From Odontesthes bonariensis (Eukaryota > Chordata > Actinopteri > Atheriniformes > Atherinopsidae), in NCBI RefSeq assembly GCF_027942865.1, contig NC_134528.1, positions 24,390,586 to 24,454,585 on the forward strand: DNA of 64,000 nt. The letters run 5' to 3'. The notes below the pieces were generated by a model. The model did no database searches and was not told the DNA's origin. It was given only the letters and a program-made list of their open reading frames with translations. Numbering within the stretch: the first letter of the stretch is position 1; the number at the start of each line of letters is the position of its first letter. A program made the translations under genes and the position numbers. Positions 22,974 through 35,500 of this stretch are shown here, piece by piece.

Positions 22974-25338
22974 ATGCTCCAGTTAAGGACTTCTGAGGAA
23001 GAAGAAAGCAGTTTTGAAATTTGCCAGCTCAGACAGGCAGTGTCACAAAACAATGACAGGTGTCTGGACGAGATGCTCTGTCAAGAGATCTACAAGAAAG
23101 TCATCAACTGCAGAGGTGGCTGGGGCATTGCAGGCACGCCTCTGCACGCTGCTGTGTCCAAAGGTCACCTCAGCTGCCTGCAGGTTCTGCTAGCCCACGG
23201 TGCGCTTGTAGACTGCGTGGATGTCAAGGCCCAGACGCCTCTGTTCGCTGCTGTTCGAGGGAAATACCTGGACTGTGTCTTAACTCTCCTCAGAGCCGGC
23301 GCCAACCCCAACGGGAGCTCGTCCAATAACTGCTCCCCCGTCCTCACAGCAGCACGGGAGGGTGACGCGGAGATACTGAGGCAACTGCTCATCCATGGCG
23401 CAGAGGTGAACTCCCGCTCCAAAGTCCTCCTCTGGACCTCCAGTGCCAGGGTGTCCAGTGGGCCGCTGTACCTGGCTGCTGTTTATGGACACATGGAGTG
23501 CTTCAAACTGCTTCTCCTCTTCGGGGCTGACCCGAATTACAACTGCACAGACGCAAAGCTGCTGAGTTCTGTCAAGCAGCCCAAAACTGTGCTGGAGATG
23601 TGCCTCAGGCACGGCTGTGGCGTGGAGTACATCCAGCTGCTGATCGACTTCGGAGCGAATGTGTACCTCCCCACGCTGATCATTGAGAAGTCCACGAAGC
23701 AGAACGAGGCTGTAGAGCTGCTTCTGCGGGAGAGAGGTACTGCAAATACTCTTTACTGATTGGTCCTTTCAGTTATTACACCCCACACCACTGTCCTTCA
23801 TGTTTTACCCATTCAAAATGCCCGTTCACCCTTGAGCAACACATCTGATTCAAAACTAAATTGTTCCCCATAATAGTGTGTCCCCAAGGTTTGCGCAAGC
23901 CTGCCAGTGACCAGTTAACTTAAGCCAAAGTGTGCCGAAAGAGGGGACACGTTTGAAATCTAAAAACACTGCCCAATGGGATGTTATCTGAATTCCATAA
24001 AAGGTGTGTAGCCAAGAGTACTGTGCAAAGGTTTGAAGCCACCCCTCAGTTCTTCATGTACATGTCCGAGAAAAACAGGAAATAGGTGTGATTTATTGAA
24101 ACGTGCAAACAGAAATGAAAATACTGTTCCCAATTCTAACAAGCTTGAATGTCTGTATTTCATCTGAGCACCTTTATTCTTCAACACAGCCTGAACCCTC
24201 TGAGACAAGCATTTCTTTAAAGTAGTCTTCAGGAACAGTTCTTCAGGCTTCTTGAAGGACATCCCAAAATGTTCTCTGTCACGATGATCCCACACTGCTT
24301 CAATAATGTTGAGGATGCTGAGGATTCATCCCTCCATCAGTTGCCACTGATTTTCAGTCCTCTTCTTGTGTCATTTGGCAAATGACCTCAATTTATGGAG
24401 TTTTCTCTCAAATTTCACTCGGCACACCTTGCTGAGATGTGCCAATGTTTGGGAATAACCTTGACGGAACAAAAATAGTTCTTATGTCTGTCAAACTGTG
24501 TTGTCATTGGAATTTTTCATAGATGCGACTGAAGAAATGGGAACAAGCGACGTGTGCCTAAAGATCCAATTTAAAATTGGTACTTTCCTAAGGGTGTTGA
24601 GTTCCGTGCTTGAAGGATTCATACCTCTGTGTTAAATGGCTGGACAAAAAAGAAAAGGGAAAAACCAAACATTCCTCTGAAAGTGGTCAGGTTAAAGAAC
24701 TGGACTGGAGGGAAGTGGAAAGGCAGCCAATACCATCACAAACACAGAGACCTTCAGTGTAGGGCACTTTAATAGATTACAAGAAAGTCTGGCTCTTTGG
24801 AAGCTAAATATAAAGAAGTGAGGGGTGGATCAGGACTTCTTCACAGTGCTATAGTTAGAAAGTTATTATTATTAGGATTACAGTGTTGCCATTTTCAGAC
24901 TTTTGTGTGTTTTGAAACATGCAGGCATTCAGCTGGGTCAGTTTTAAACATGTTCTGCATTAGAAACATGAAGTGTTTCTTCACGCTGCTATGGACTGTC
25001 CTGAATTTATCCTGCACACATCCCACTTTCGAGAAGATCCGTAATTAGCACATTTGTTCGGCAGCTCGATGGCACTATCTCGATGGCTAACCCCCTCCCC
25101 GCTTTCGTTCCCTTCTTATTCAACTTCGGCACATCCCTTTAATAACTGTCTCCCCCCCCCCCCTCCCTCCCTCTTGTCATCTCCAGGAAATCCCAAAGCC
25201 TTGACCTCACAGTGCCGACTTGCTGTGCGCAGATACCTCAAACAGATCAACAAGATCCATCGTATCGACCAGCTGGAAATGCCAACAAGCCTCCTAAACT
25301 ATCTGCAATATAAACCAGTCCCCGTCACTGTTCTGTAG
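22974..25338 (+). CDS. asb12: asb12: ankyrin repeat and SOCS box protein 12
   Basis: Two coding exons, 22974-23736 and 25187-25338, give 304 residues, close to human ASB12. ASB proteins are substrate receptors of cullin-5 ubiquitin ligases: ankyrin repeats bind the target and the SOCS box recruits elongin B/C and Cul5. Ankyrin repeats are visible from GTPLHAAVSKGHLSCLQVLL (about 54) through AQTPLFAAVRGKYLDCV, CSPVLTAAREGD and SGPLYLAAVYGHMECF to YIQLLIDFGANVYLP. The C-terminal SOCS box starts ALTSQCRLAVRRYL (L-x-x-x-C-R BC-box pattern) in exon 2. The splice joins AGA G|GA in phase 1 (donor GTACTG, acceptor CTCCAG). I chose ATG 22974, which follows an acceptor. The in-frame ATG at 22917 lies in the intron and would add a hydrophobic leader that makes no sense for a cytosolic protein. 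GWGIAGTPL and LSCLQVLLAHGA resemble ASB12 more than other ASBs. Confidence 0.88.
24010..24470 (-). mobile_element. Tc1/mariner relic in the asb12 intron
   Basis: An end with CAGTACTGTGCAAAGG-like sequence (AGTACTGTGCAAAGGTTTGA here), followed by a minus-strand C-terminal transposase remnant: VWDHRDREHFGMSFKKPEEL...LSQRVQAVLKNKGAQ. The R-V-Q-A-V-L-K-x-K-G-x-x-x-K-Y ending is characteristic of Tc1-like transposases. The rest is decayed. Confidence 0.65.
24471..25186. other. asb12 intron remainder
   Basis: No further repeat or exon recognised, apart from a C-rich polypyrimidine stretch (25152-25172) serving the exon 2 acceptor. Confidence 0.5.
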
Positions 25339-25479
25339 ATAAAGCAAGCGTCTGTTGTTTTATGACATTTTTATCTCAGTTCCTGCTTTTGAATTCTGTG
25401 GGCTTTTGACCACATTTGTCTTCAAGTGGCTTCTGTCCCTTCATGTGCTTTTCTGTTCAGACTGATGTTCAGTCGAAGG

Positions 25480-25485
25480 ATTAAA
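25480..25485 (+). terminator. asb12: Candidate polyadenylation signal of asb12
   Basis: ATTAAA, the commonest variant of AATAAA, 142 bp after the asb12 stop codon. No AATAAA lies between them. Confidence 0.45.
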
Positions 25486-26459
25486 TGTGTGAACAAATAG
25501 GCAGTTTCATTCATGTGTTCTCCTGTAATCGCGTGTGAATTTGAAGCTTGGCAGAATTTGCTGTTCATGACCACTAACAAAAGCAGACAGATAAACAACT
25601 GAAATTCACTTGGTTGTTTAATGATATAAATACTTCTCGTTATTCCGATTTAATTGGCTAAACTTATGTCAACAGTTACACACGGGACAAAAACACGTGA
25701 TTCCTCAGACTTGACCTGCAGGTGGCAGGAGACGGACGGAGCCCTGAACAGGAGAAGGCACTGCACATGGAAGCCAAACACCCGAATCGTTTCCCCTCAG
25801 ATATGTCATAGCGGATGATAAAGTTCGACATCTGCGACTCTGGGGCGGACGCAAAAACAAAAAGTTCTGAGTAAAGAATGGCTCTTTGGAAACTTTTATG
25901 CCGTCACCCTGAAATAAGTTTTACATTAAAACGCAGGAATGCAGTGAGCAAGACGTAATCCCTTCTTGGAAGTCCCATAAGTGATCAAATGAATCACGAT
26001 GATGATAAAAAGGAGAAAAAAAAGCATTAATTTAGCTTTAATTATTCTTAATTTGAGTTTTTTTTTTATATATATGTATATATATATATGTATATATACA
26101 CATATAGTTCTGAAAAAATTCCATCTCAACAAAACATTCACTTGTCTGGGATCAGAATTATAATCATGAAATGTATCAAAATCCATCGGACAATTCAGGG
26201 AAAGATTCAGCTGCTCTTAGAAAATGACTGCTAGCAGGTAAACGGCGCGCAAAAGAAAATTGTTCAAGTACAGTCATTGTTTTAAAAAAAAAAAGTTGTT
26301 ACAGTGTTTCTGTAATCAGATGAACTTCAAGTAGCATTTTTTCCAACAAACTGTTTCGGAGTGAAACACTTCACTTGGTCCCCTTTTTAAAACTTGAGGT
26401 CGGCGTCGCTTTTGATGGCCACTGAAGACCCCCCCCCCCCTCCCGTTGACACCGCGACA
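25486..26459. other. Convergent 3' region between asb12 and slc39a11
   Basis: Holds the 3' untranslated regions of two genes that end towards each other. A TA-rich microsatellite lies at about 26066-26106 and a poly-A run at 26282. TTTAAT near 26036 would be an ATTAAA signal for slc39a11 on the minus strand. Confidence 0.45.
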
Positions 26460-26538
26460 TCAGCCAAGGCCCACGTCTAGTGACATCATCACTACGAAGC
26501 CCAAGATGGAGGTCCAGGACGCCAGCCTCCCGTTACCA
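26460..26538 (-). CDS. slc39a11: slc39a11 last coding exon
   Basis: GTCTTCAG acceptor, then [20 protein letters not shown]...GLG and TGA at 26462-26460. It is the last membrane helix and luminal or cytosolic tail, the same length as in the human protein. Confidence 0.95.
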
Positions 26539-29500
26539 CTGAAGACACCAGGTTGGAGCAAAGAAACAGATTAGTGGAGGAAGGATTTTAAAGACCTCAT
26601 GCGGCTTCAACTGAAAGGCCTCCCTCTTACCTGAGTTGAGCCTCAGGTATGATGTCATCCACCACCACGTAGACCATGGCCCCGGCAGCGAACGCCAACG
26701 CGTACGGCAGCAGAGGTTCTGCCACAACAACAGCGAGGGCACCCAGCAGGCCGGCGATGGGTTCGACCATCCCGCTGAGCTGGCCGTACCTGAAGGACGA
26801 ACAATTCAAATTTTAAGTATGTGTTCGCAGACCAAGCGTTCCACGGAGCTGTTTAACTATCTCTGAGACAGTGCTTAGAAACAGACACGAGTGTTTCCCT
26901 ACCAGAACGCCCTCCATGTTGAGACCCCTGAACCCCGCAGTGGCAGGCTCACTGCTAATCCTTCTGGGAAATTCTGGATGCCAATACCGATGGCCAAGTT
27001 TCTGATGGAACACAAAAAGTTAGCAGTCACAGAATTTCTCACTTTAAGAACTGACCAGGTGGTGTATAAGGGTCGAGTTTTCCTCCCTGACCTGAACAAT
27101 AACGAGAGAGACGTACGATGTATAAATGGCTCGATAAAGTGAAACGGCATCAAGTGAATTTCTGTAATAATGAATAGAATAAGAAATAATTTGATGTCTC
27201 TGCTTTAAGTACTAGTGGCTCAGTGGTTAGAAGGTTGGTTGGCGGTTCGATTCCCACTCTTGCCACTCAAAAAGATTGGTGAAACTGACAGCTGGAGGGG
27301 TGTCGGTCCACCTCCTTGTCACGGCAGAGGTGCCCTTGAGCAAGGCACCGTACCCCCATGCGCTGTGAACGGCTGCCCACTGCTCCAGGTTGGCATCTGT
27401 CTCTGAGTGTGTGACCCTGTGCATGTGTGTGTAAACAGGTGCCAGCCTGGATGGGTTAAAGGCGGAGGAAAAATTTTGTGTGTATGCATTACCAATAAAT
27501 CTGATCTGATCTTAATCTTAACTCTATTTAGTCTCCTTTCAGGGAGCAACAATGCAAAAACCCGATTTTGTCAATAACAAATCTGCTTTCAGTATAGCTG
27601 TTCTTAATTGAGTTTGAACAAACAAAACTATGCTTAATTGCTGACTTTTTTTGTCTTTTTTGACCATTGTTCAGACTTCAAGTTAAGCGAGCAGCTCGTG
27701 CTGTTAGCCTTCCGTGCTTTTGGTCTGTGTCTCCAATCACCGTGGAGTGAAACAAGCTAGGCTGAGTTAGTTGGCCTGGTGGTGTTACGCTGAATATTGA
27801 ACTCTTTAGAGATTATTCACCACAACACAGGCACATGCAGATCATAACGACCCTTATTATGAAACAAATCACCTATTTTCTTTTCTTTTCTTTGACAGAC
27901 AGAACCTGTGAACAAACTGTCACACTGCAGTACTACCTTACAACCACTCGATGTCAGCAGAGTTCAACACAGCAACAGATTTTTGCTGAATCTTAAGAAC
28001 ACTACCTATAGTGTCAGAAAGTAGAGGTCAGACTGCCTGTATCTGCACAGACAATCGGAGGAACCAATCCTGAGTACATGCTGGGTGGGGCTGTGCATTC
28101 ATTCTGAAATGAGAAGCTTGCAAGCAGCTAGCTGCTGATGGTGAAAACCCGATTAGCACATTCATAGATTTCCATTCATGAATGAGTGAAAGGGTGTGGA
28201 GTCATAACAAGCCATTTTAAACTTTCTGTTTTTTTTTTTTTGTTTTTTTTTAAATTGCAAAAACTTCGAAAGTACAATTTTGAAAAAGACAGATAAGCTT
28301 TTAGGGGGATTAATAACTGCTGAAGTGGATCTTTCAACATATCTGCTTGGCATCCAAATGGTCTTTTATCTTTGCGAGTTTGTGAGTACAGCAGCAGTGA
28401 AATAAGCTACAGGTTAACAATCAGCAATAATCTTTATGAAATTGATCCAAAATGCTTTAATTTTGTTTCCCTATTCAGCGCACCACCTTATAGAACCTTG
28501 TAGTGCCATTCAGAATCCACAATCAACTACTTGCTCATAAGATCAACAGCCTTTGAGTCACACCTGTACTGACAGTACCGTGATCCAACCACAAGATGTC
28601 AACAGCACGCAACCTAGAATGTTAAAACCTCGTTAGACAACCACCATATTCACAGTGACCAGTAACACACTAAAGTAATCAAAAACACCTTTAAACTTCA
28701 ACTAAACCCGTCCATTTCAACTTTCTATGGAGACTATTGCTACACTGTATGTTTTTCTTCCATATTCAATCCCTAAATTGCCAGATAAATCAACCAATTA
28801 AGTATAAAATTCTCACAAAGGGGCTGTTTTGGATAAGCAGAAGTTCTGCGAGTGCATCTGATTCTTTTGATGTTGGTCTTACCTGGCACTTTCAAAGGTA
28901 GCAGAGGTCGTCTTTCCTATGGCCCCAAAACCGACCCCTACAGCCAAGCCCTCTGCGGAGAAAAAAAAACATGACCAGATGATTGATAGTTTGTGCCCTC
29001 TTTTTCCTCTGTCACATAGGAACAAGAGCACTCTAGGAAAGAGAAGGGATGAAATTAAAAATGCTGGAAAGCCGCTGAGCCATTCTGTATTCTGGGTATA
29101 AAAGATAGTGGATGGATGGATTGAATCCATCGGTCCACAACTAGTTCTGCAGGTCTGTGAGAGTTTCCAGTCCAGAGCATTAATTACATTCTTTCACTTA
29201 CTGTCTACTTTCAGGCTTTGATGGATGAAATCTGCTACCCTGCACAGACAGCCCATGTAACATGTCCACATCAGAATACTTTGCTGAACTATTAAAATAT
29301 TCAGGAGTGTAGCTACAAGAAATTAAATATATATATATATTGTTTTACTGTAAGCTCCGGAGAATTGTTTGTATGAGATTTTATGGTGATTTTATGGTAA
29401 TTTTACACTTTCGAAGCCTCTGCTTCTACAACTGCAACTGCTTAGGGGATTAAAACTGTAAAGCTGTATTATGAGGGATTTTCATAGTTGTGACCACTGC

Positions 29501-32500
29501 TTTGAGCCTGCTTCTTTTCCCTCTCTGAGCACTCTGCACACCTTGAGCAGCATCTCTCCCCTTATGTTCTGTTTGTCTATTTTGTTATGCATGTCACATA
29601 TACTTTAAGTACTCTTCATTCAAACTGAAAGTGAAAAGGTCACTGAGAGCGATGTATCTATGAGTGTATTTGTGTGTTTGGGAAGTTTGGGTGTGTTTGA
29701 CTGTGTGTATGTGAAGGTAGGTCTTGTTTTGCATTTCACGCTGTCACGACACCTCTCCACACTGATTACTGGCTGGCAGGCTTGAGGACAGGTGTGGGTG
29801 GCTCAACTGCTGAGAGACCCTGGTATAACATCAAGAGAGTCATGACTGTGATGTACAGGAGAGATATCCAGATGGGTTTAAGCCTTTTTCTGCCACACTT
29901 TCCCATTAATCTCATGGTAACCGAACATGCCATCTTAATCGTGCGCTGCTTTTCCGTGACAAATAAGATCAATCTTGTTAGGTCGAGCCTGGCAACATAG
30001 ACTTCCATGTCTGAACCTTGTGTGGTCACATTAATAGACAGACATGTACTGGAGTTATTTGGTCATGTAATGCTTCAGACTGAAAATCAGACTGGCTGTG
30101 CGGTTAAATATTCAAAAAACAACACCGTCCAAACTTTGCTTTAAACATGTTAATACTGTCAGTGGGAAAGTACTTAATCAGCTTGTTTTAGCAGGTGTAC
30201 TTATGGCGTAAATTCAGTAGATGTAAACCTCTTAGGGTGCTGCTGTGGTTGACTATATCTAAACCAGTAACCCCACAAAACAGCTAGTACGTTTACGTGC
30301 ACATTCGAGCTGAGCTACGGCGTCCGAGTTCGACCTCGCCAAATGGACCACCGTTCTTGTCCCAATATACATGCATGGGAAGAGAATCGAGTAACTGACC
30401 AAACTACGTCCATATCCGTGGACTGGGTGAAGAAATGTTCAAGACATTCTGCTGCCTTTAACTTTCCCCTGTGGTACATCATCATATATGAACGTATAGC
30501 CAATTTTACAGCACAGACAGTTTTGGGATTTTGTCTGATAAAGCTGCAGTTATAAAGTCGGGATTTTTATTAGAGCAGAGCTAGTCTAAAAAAGCTTCAT
30601 GCAACCGTAAATTGGCATGTAGCTAATGGTCTGATTTTCAATTCCAACTTCTGATGCGCTCAGCAGTATGTCAGAAGAAGAAGAAAAATATGTGATTAGG
30701 AGCAGCTTTATTGGGAGTTTGACTGCATTGATATGCACTTACACTTTGCTTTTGTTGCAAAAAAAAAAATGATAACTATCCTTTGAGGTTATTCTTTCCA
30801 ATTCAAGTTTAGTTGAGCATATACATGTTACAGATTGGAATGCCAACTGGATTATCTGGGTGTGTTAGTCTGATTTTGAGAAGCTCGATTTCGTACAATG
30901 TTGGGATTGCTACCATATTTACATGTCTTTTGTTTCAAAGATTGTAGCTTCATTGGAATGGAAAGCTTAAAATGCTAAGAAGTCTTTGAGGTAAACCTAT
31001 AGACTCATTCCCAATTATGTCTGCTAAAACATGCGCAGTCCCAAACTCTAGAAGCTGTGGCGCAATAGGTAATTTTGACTGTTTGAATTTATTTGACTTC
31101 TTGTTCACTGCCACGGACCAATAGTTTTTTTTTTTTAAAGGTTTAAACATCAACATAAAAATGTAAGACTACAGCCATATCTTATCTTAAAGCGCCATGT
31201 TCTGCTCAGCAACTTCATTTTTCTGATGCTTAATGAGATTAAGTTGCTTCTGGAACAGTAGATAGGTGCTGGGTGCTCTCTTCAACAGGACCCAGGTGAC
31301 TATTTTTTTTTCTCCTATATATCACATCTACTGCTGCCATCTCCGAATGTAAGAGTTACTCATATAGTGTGAAGAAAAAAGAAGAAAGAAGCATAATAAG
31401 TTCCGGAAATGAAAAAAGGAACTTTCTCTGCAACTTTGTCCAAGTTTTACAAAATTTGGCAAGTAGAGCTCGGGCTTGAACAAACTGCTGCTCAAACTAA
31501 CAAGCCATTGACAGGCAGTATTTTGTAACCATCAGTTCTGAAGGGGACAACACAATCATCTAAACATGTCCCAAAAGACATGTGCGGGATCCATGTTGTG
31601 TAGGTTGCGAGCTGGATTGCTGTGAGATTTACAAGACCAGAATCAAGCAAGAATCCATCTGTACAAGCAACAAGCTATCGATTTGTGGTCAAAAAGCAAC
31701 AGACTGAAACAGGTGTTCTGTACTGGTATTTAAGGGTGGGTTTTAAGTATGAAAACAATGGAGTATCCTGTTGATTGACTGGCACAGCTGGTCGCCATGT
31801 GTGGATCTAATGAAATAAATCAATAATCAATGGTGACAGATTGATGCCTTATCCAATCAGCTGCCAATAACCCTTTGACAGTGAATACCCTTTTGTGTGT
31901 TCCCAGTACTTCTCAGATGCTTCTGTTACAATCTACTGTTGTGGCTAATCATCTCAGCAACTACATATCCTGGAAAATGGCATTAGCAGTGTACCTTTCT
32001 GAGTGATTGTTGATCCAAAATGGACCAAGGTACATCTAGGATATTCATTCAATGAATACATGTACCTTTTGGTTTTAGGCTTTCTTTTTTTTTCAAATGA
32101 AAGAAATACCTGCCTTGAACCAAGAATAAGGCACAAAGATAATGGAAAAACTCAGACAATGAGAGCGGTAAAAAGAATTTTGAGATAAAGGAATGAGTGG
32201 AAGGAAGAAGCAAAGATAAGAGGGTAAGAAATCAAGATCCAGATGCCCCTACAGCTACAGCTTTGAAGAGTCGAGGGTACACTTCATCATAATCTAATGT
32301 CTGTGATTCCCTCTGATAAGAATATACGCTTCCAATCCACTTGCCGTCGGCCCACTATAGGCAGACAAATTGTTGCACTGCATTGGGATACACACCCTTA
32401 GGCATACTGTGGGTTCCTTTACTATCCATCTCAATGCTGGAACTGTCTGAAATGCCATAAGGTCAGTAGAAACTATTGTACGTGCACTGAATAACCTTCT

Positions 32501-35500
32501 GAGTATGAGTAAAAATAAGTTGTGAGAGATGGACACACTAGCAGTTTTGTAGATCTAAACGATTTGATCGTATTATTCAGATTAAACACCGGAAAGCAAA
32601 TTAAATCAGATTATACTCTTTTTAATCAATTAGGTCACTTGTGCTGTTATCTGCTGGACATCTGGAAAAGGTCAGGTACCAAGAAGCCTCTTTGTATTAT
32701 CTGCTCTTTTGGCCAAAGATTGAGAGTTTTCTGACAACAGCTGCTCACACAGCTGCAAATGTGAGATGGAGGTTTGAGAGCATTTTGCAAGTGGAATATG
32801 CTGGAAATTCCTCTTCCCAAACTGACTCCAGAGTTAACAGGGAAGCACTAAACCCCAACAAACATGTCAAGTTGTACTCATGAGGCTCATGTAAAAGTGT
32901 TTTTGCTTGCAGCTCGTGGCAGTAAAGTGTATGTCGACAAGAAGGTCACAGTTCAGAGGAAACCAAACCTGTACCTGGCTTCAGCAACAAGAACTCACGA
33001 TTAAGCAGACGGTAGAGGTGGTGGTGGTTAGCGCAAATCAACTTTCATCAACGGTTTTATCAACTTGATGAATTATCAACTTCTTCAAAATCTTAAGAAA
33101 CAGTGGGCAGTGGGTTATATAAAACATTCAATTCAAAATTCAAATTCAAAAATACTTTATTTATCCCAGAGGGAAATTAAATGTTGATGTAGCTCAATTA
33201 AATCAAGGAGTTATTATAGATGCTGATGGCTGTGGGCAGGAATGATTTCCTGTAGCGGTCCGTTTTGCATCCAAACTGAAGAAGCCTTTGACTGAAGAGA
33301 CTCTGTTTTCCGATAACAGTCTCATGGAGAGGATATTCAGGGTTGTCCATAATTCTCTTGATTTTATGCAAAATCCTTCTTTGCATTATTGTCTCCAGAG
33401 GTTCCACAGTCGTCCCCAGAACAGAACCAGCCTTCCTTATCAGGTTGTTGAGTCTTTTTAGGTCCCTGGTTCTGATGCTGCTGCCCCAACAGATGACGCA
33501 AGAGGAAATGACGCTCTCAACAACAGACTTGTAGAATATCTGCAACATCTTGTTGCAAACCTTGAAGGACCTTAGCTTCCTCAAGAAGTACAGTCTGCTC
33601 TGTCCTTTCTTGTAGATGGCTTCACTGTTGTGTCTCCAGTCCAGTCTGTTGTCCACATGAACACCAAGGTATTTATATTCCTCAACCACCTCCACTTCTT
33701 CTCCCATGATGGAAACAGGGTTTGATCTGACCCTGTTTCTCCTGAAATCTACAATCATCTCCTTTATTTTGTTAACATTCAAGATGAGATGATTGTTCCC
33801 ACACCATGCCACAAAGCGGTCCACCAGCTCTCTGTACTCAGCTTCTTGTCCATCTCTGATACACCCGACAACTACAGAGTCATCTGAATATTTCTGTAGA
33901 TGACAGGAGTCTGACTTGTACTGGAAGTCTGAAGTGTACAGAGTGAAAAGGAATGGTGAGAGTACAGTCCCCTGTGGTGCTCCTGTGCTGCTGATCACCT
34001 GGTTAGACACACAATTCTTCAGTCTGACAAACTGTGGTCTGTTTGTCAGGTAGTCATTAATCCAGGTGATTGTTGAGGCCTCCACCTGAGTCTTCTGGAG
34101 TTTCAGACGAAGCAGATCAGGCTGGATTGTGTTAAATACACTGGAGAAATCAAAGAACATGATCCTCACAGTGCTGCCTGCTTTGTCCAGATGACAGTGG
34201 GTTTGTTGAAGCAGGTGTATGATAGCGTCTTCAACTCCAACTCCATGGCGATAAGCAAACTGCAGGGGGTCCTGATATGTGCTGGTTTGCTTACACAGGT
34301 GGGTCAACAGGAGTCTCTCCAGGACCTTCATGATGTGGGATGTCAGGGCAACAGGTCTGTAGTCATTGATGTCTGAAGGGTGAGTTTTCTTTGGTACCGG
34401 AACCAGACAGCAGTGGTACCTTCTCTTGGGTCAAGCTAAGGTTCCCACAGAGCTGCTCTGCACAGGCCTTCAGGACTCGGGGGCTGACACCATCTGGACC
34501 TGCAGCCTTGTTCCGGTTTAGTCTCTCCAACTGCCTCTTCACCTGACTTCTAGAAACAGAAAAGTGGGAGGGGGAGGCAAAGGGGACAGCAGCATCTCCT
34601 GATTGGGTTGAAGACAAACTAGTGGAAGCAGAAGAATCCATGACTGAGGTGGAGGTGGAGATGTTACAGGAAAGCTGTGGGTCAGAGGAGGGTGGGATGT
34701 CTCTTTGGCTGGGAACAGGAGGGGAGGATGGTGAGCTTGTTCCTGAACTGAACCTGTTGAAGAATGTGTTCAGCTCATTTGCTCTGTCCAGACTTCCATC
34801 CATCCGATCCTCCCTCTGCTTGAGGCCTGTGATCTTCTTCATTCCTGACCACACATCTCTGATATTGTTCCTCTGCAGTTTACTCTCAAGCTTCTCTCTC
34901 TGATCTTGACTTTGAGCTGCTTCTGTATACTCCTCAGTAACTCCCTGTCTCGCTCCCTAAAGGCTCTTTTTTTCTTGTTCAATAGTTCCTTTAGCTCACT
35001 GGTGATCCAGGGTTTGTTATTAGGGAAGCATCTCACTGTTCTGGTGGGGATGGTGTTGTCCACACAGAAGTTTATATAGTCAGTCACACACTCAGTCATG
35101 GCATTAATGTCCTTTCCATGTGGCTTACAAAGAGAAATCCAATCGGTTGCATCAAAACAACCCTGTAAGGCTTCTTCAGCTTCATGTGACCACTTTCTAA
35201 CAGTCCTTTTTGTGACAGGTAGTCTCTGGACAAGGGGTTTATATGCTGAACAGAGAAAAACAAGGTTGTGATCTGATTTACCCAGGGGAGGTCTTGATTT
35301 GGAAATGTATGAATCCTTGACATTTGTGTAAAACAAATCCAATGTCTTGTTTTCTCTGGTAGAGCAGCTGACAAACTGTTGAAAAGTTGGCAGTGTAGCA
35401 GAGAGTGAGGCATGATTAAAATCACCAGATATTGCCACAAAAGAATTGGGGTGTTGTGTCTGTATCTGAGCAACAACGGAACTGATGACATCACATGCAG

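Noticed and set aside
27208..27280. Functional tRNA gene
   Set aside because: A and B boxes are present but the cloverleaf cannot form properly and a SINE body follows, so it is a SINE head.
29766..30029. 87-codon open frame on the minus strand
   Set aside because: Composition is not protein-like and no family is recognised. It is probably chance.
30285..30930. Possible DNA element with TTTACGTGCACA ends
   Set aside because: The supposed right end (TTTACATG) does not pair convincingly and no target duplication is visible.
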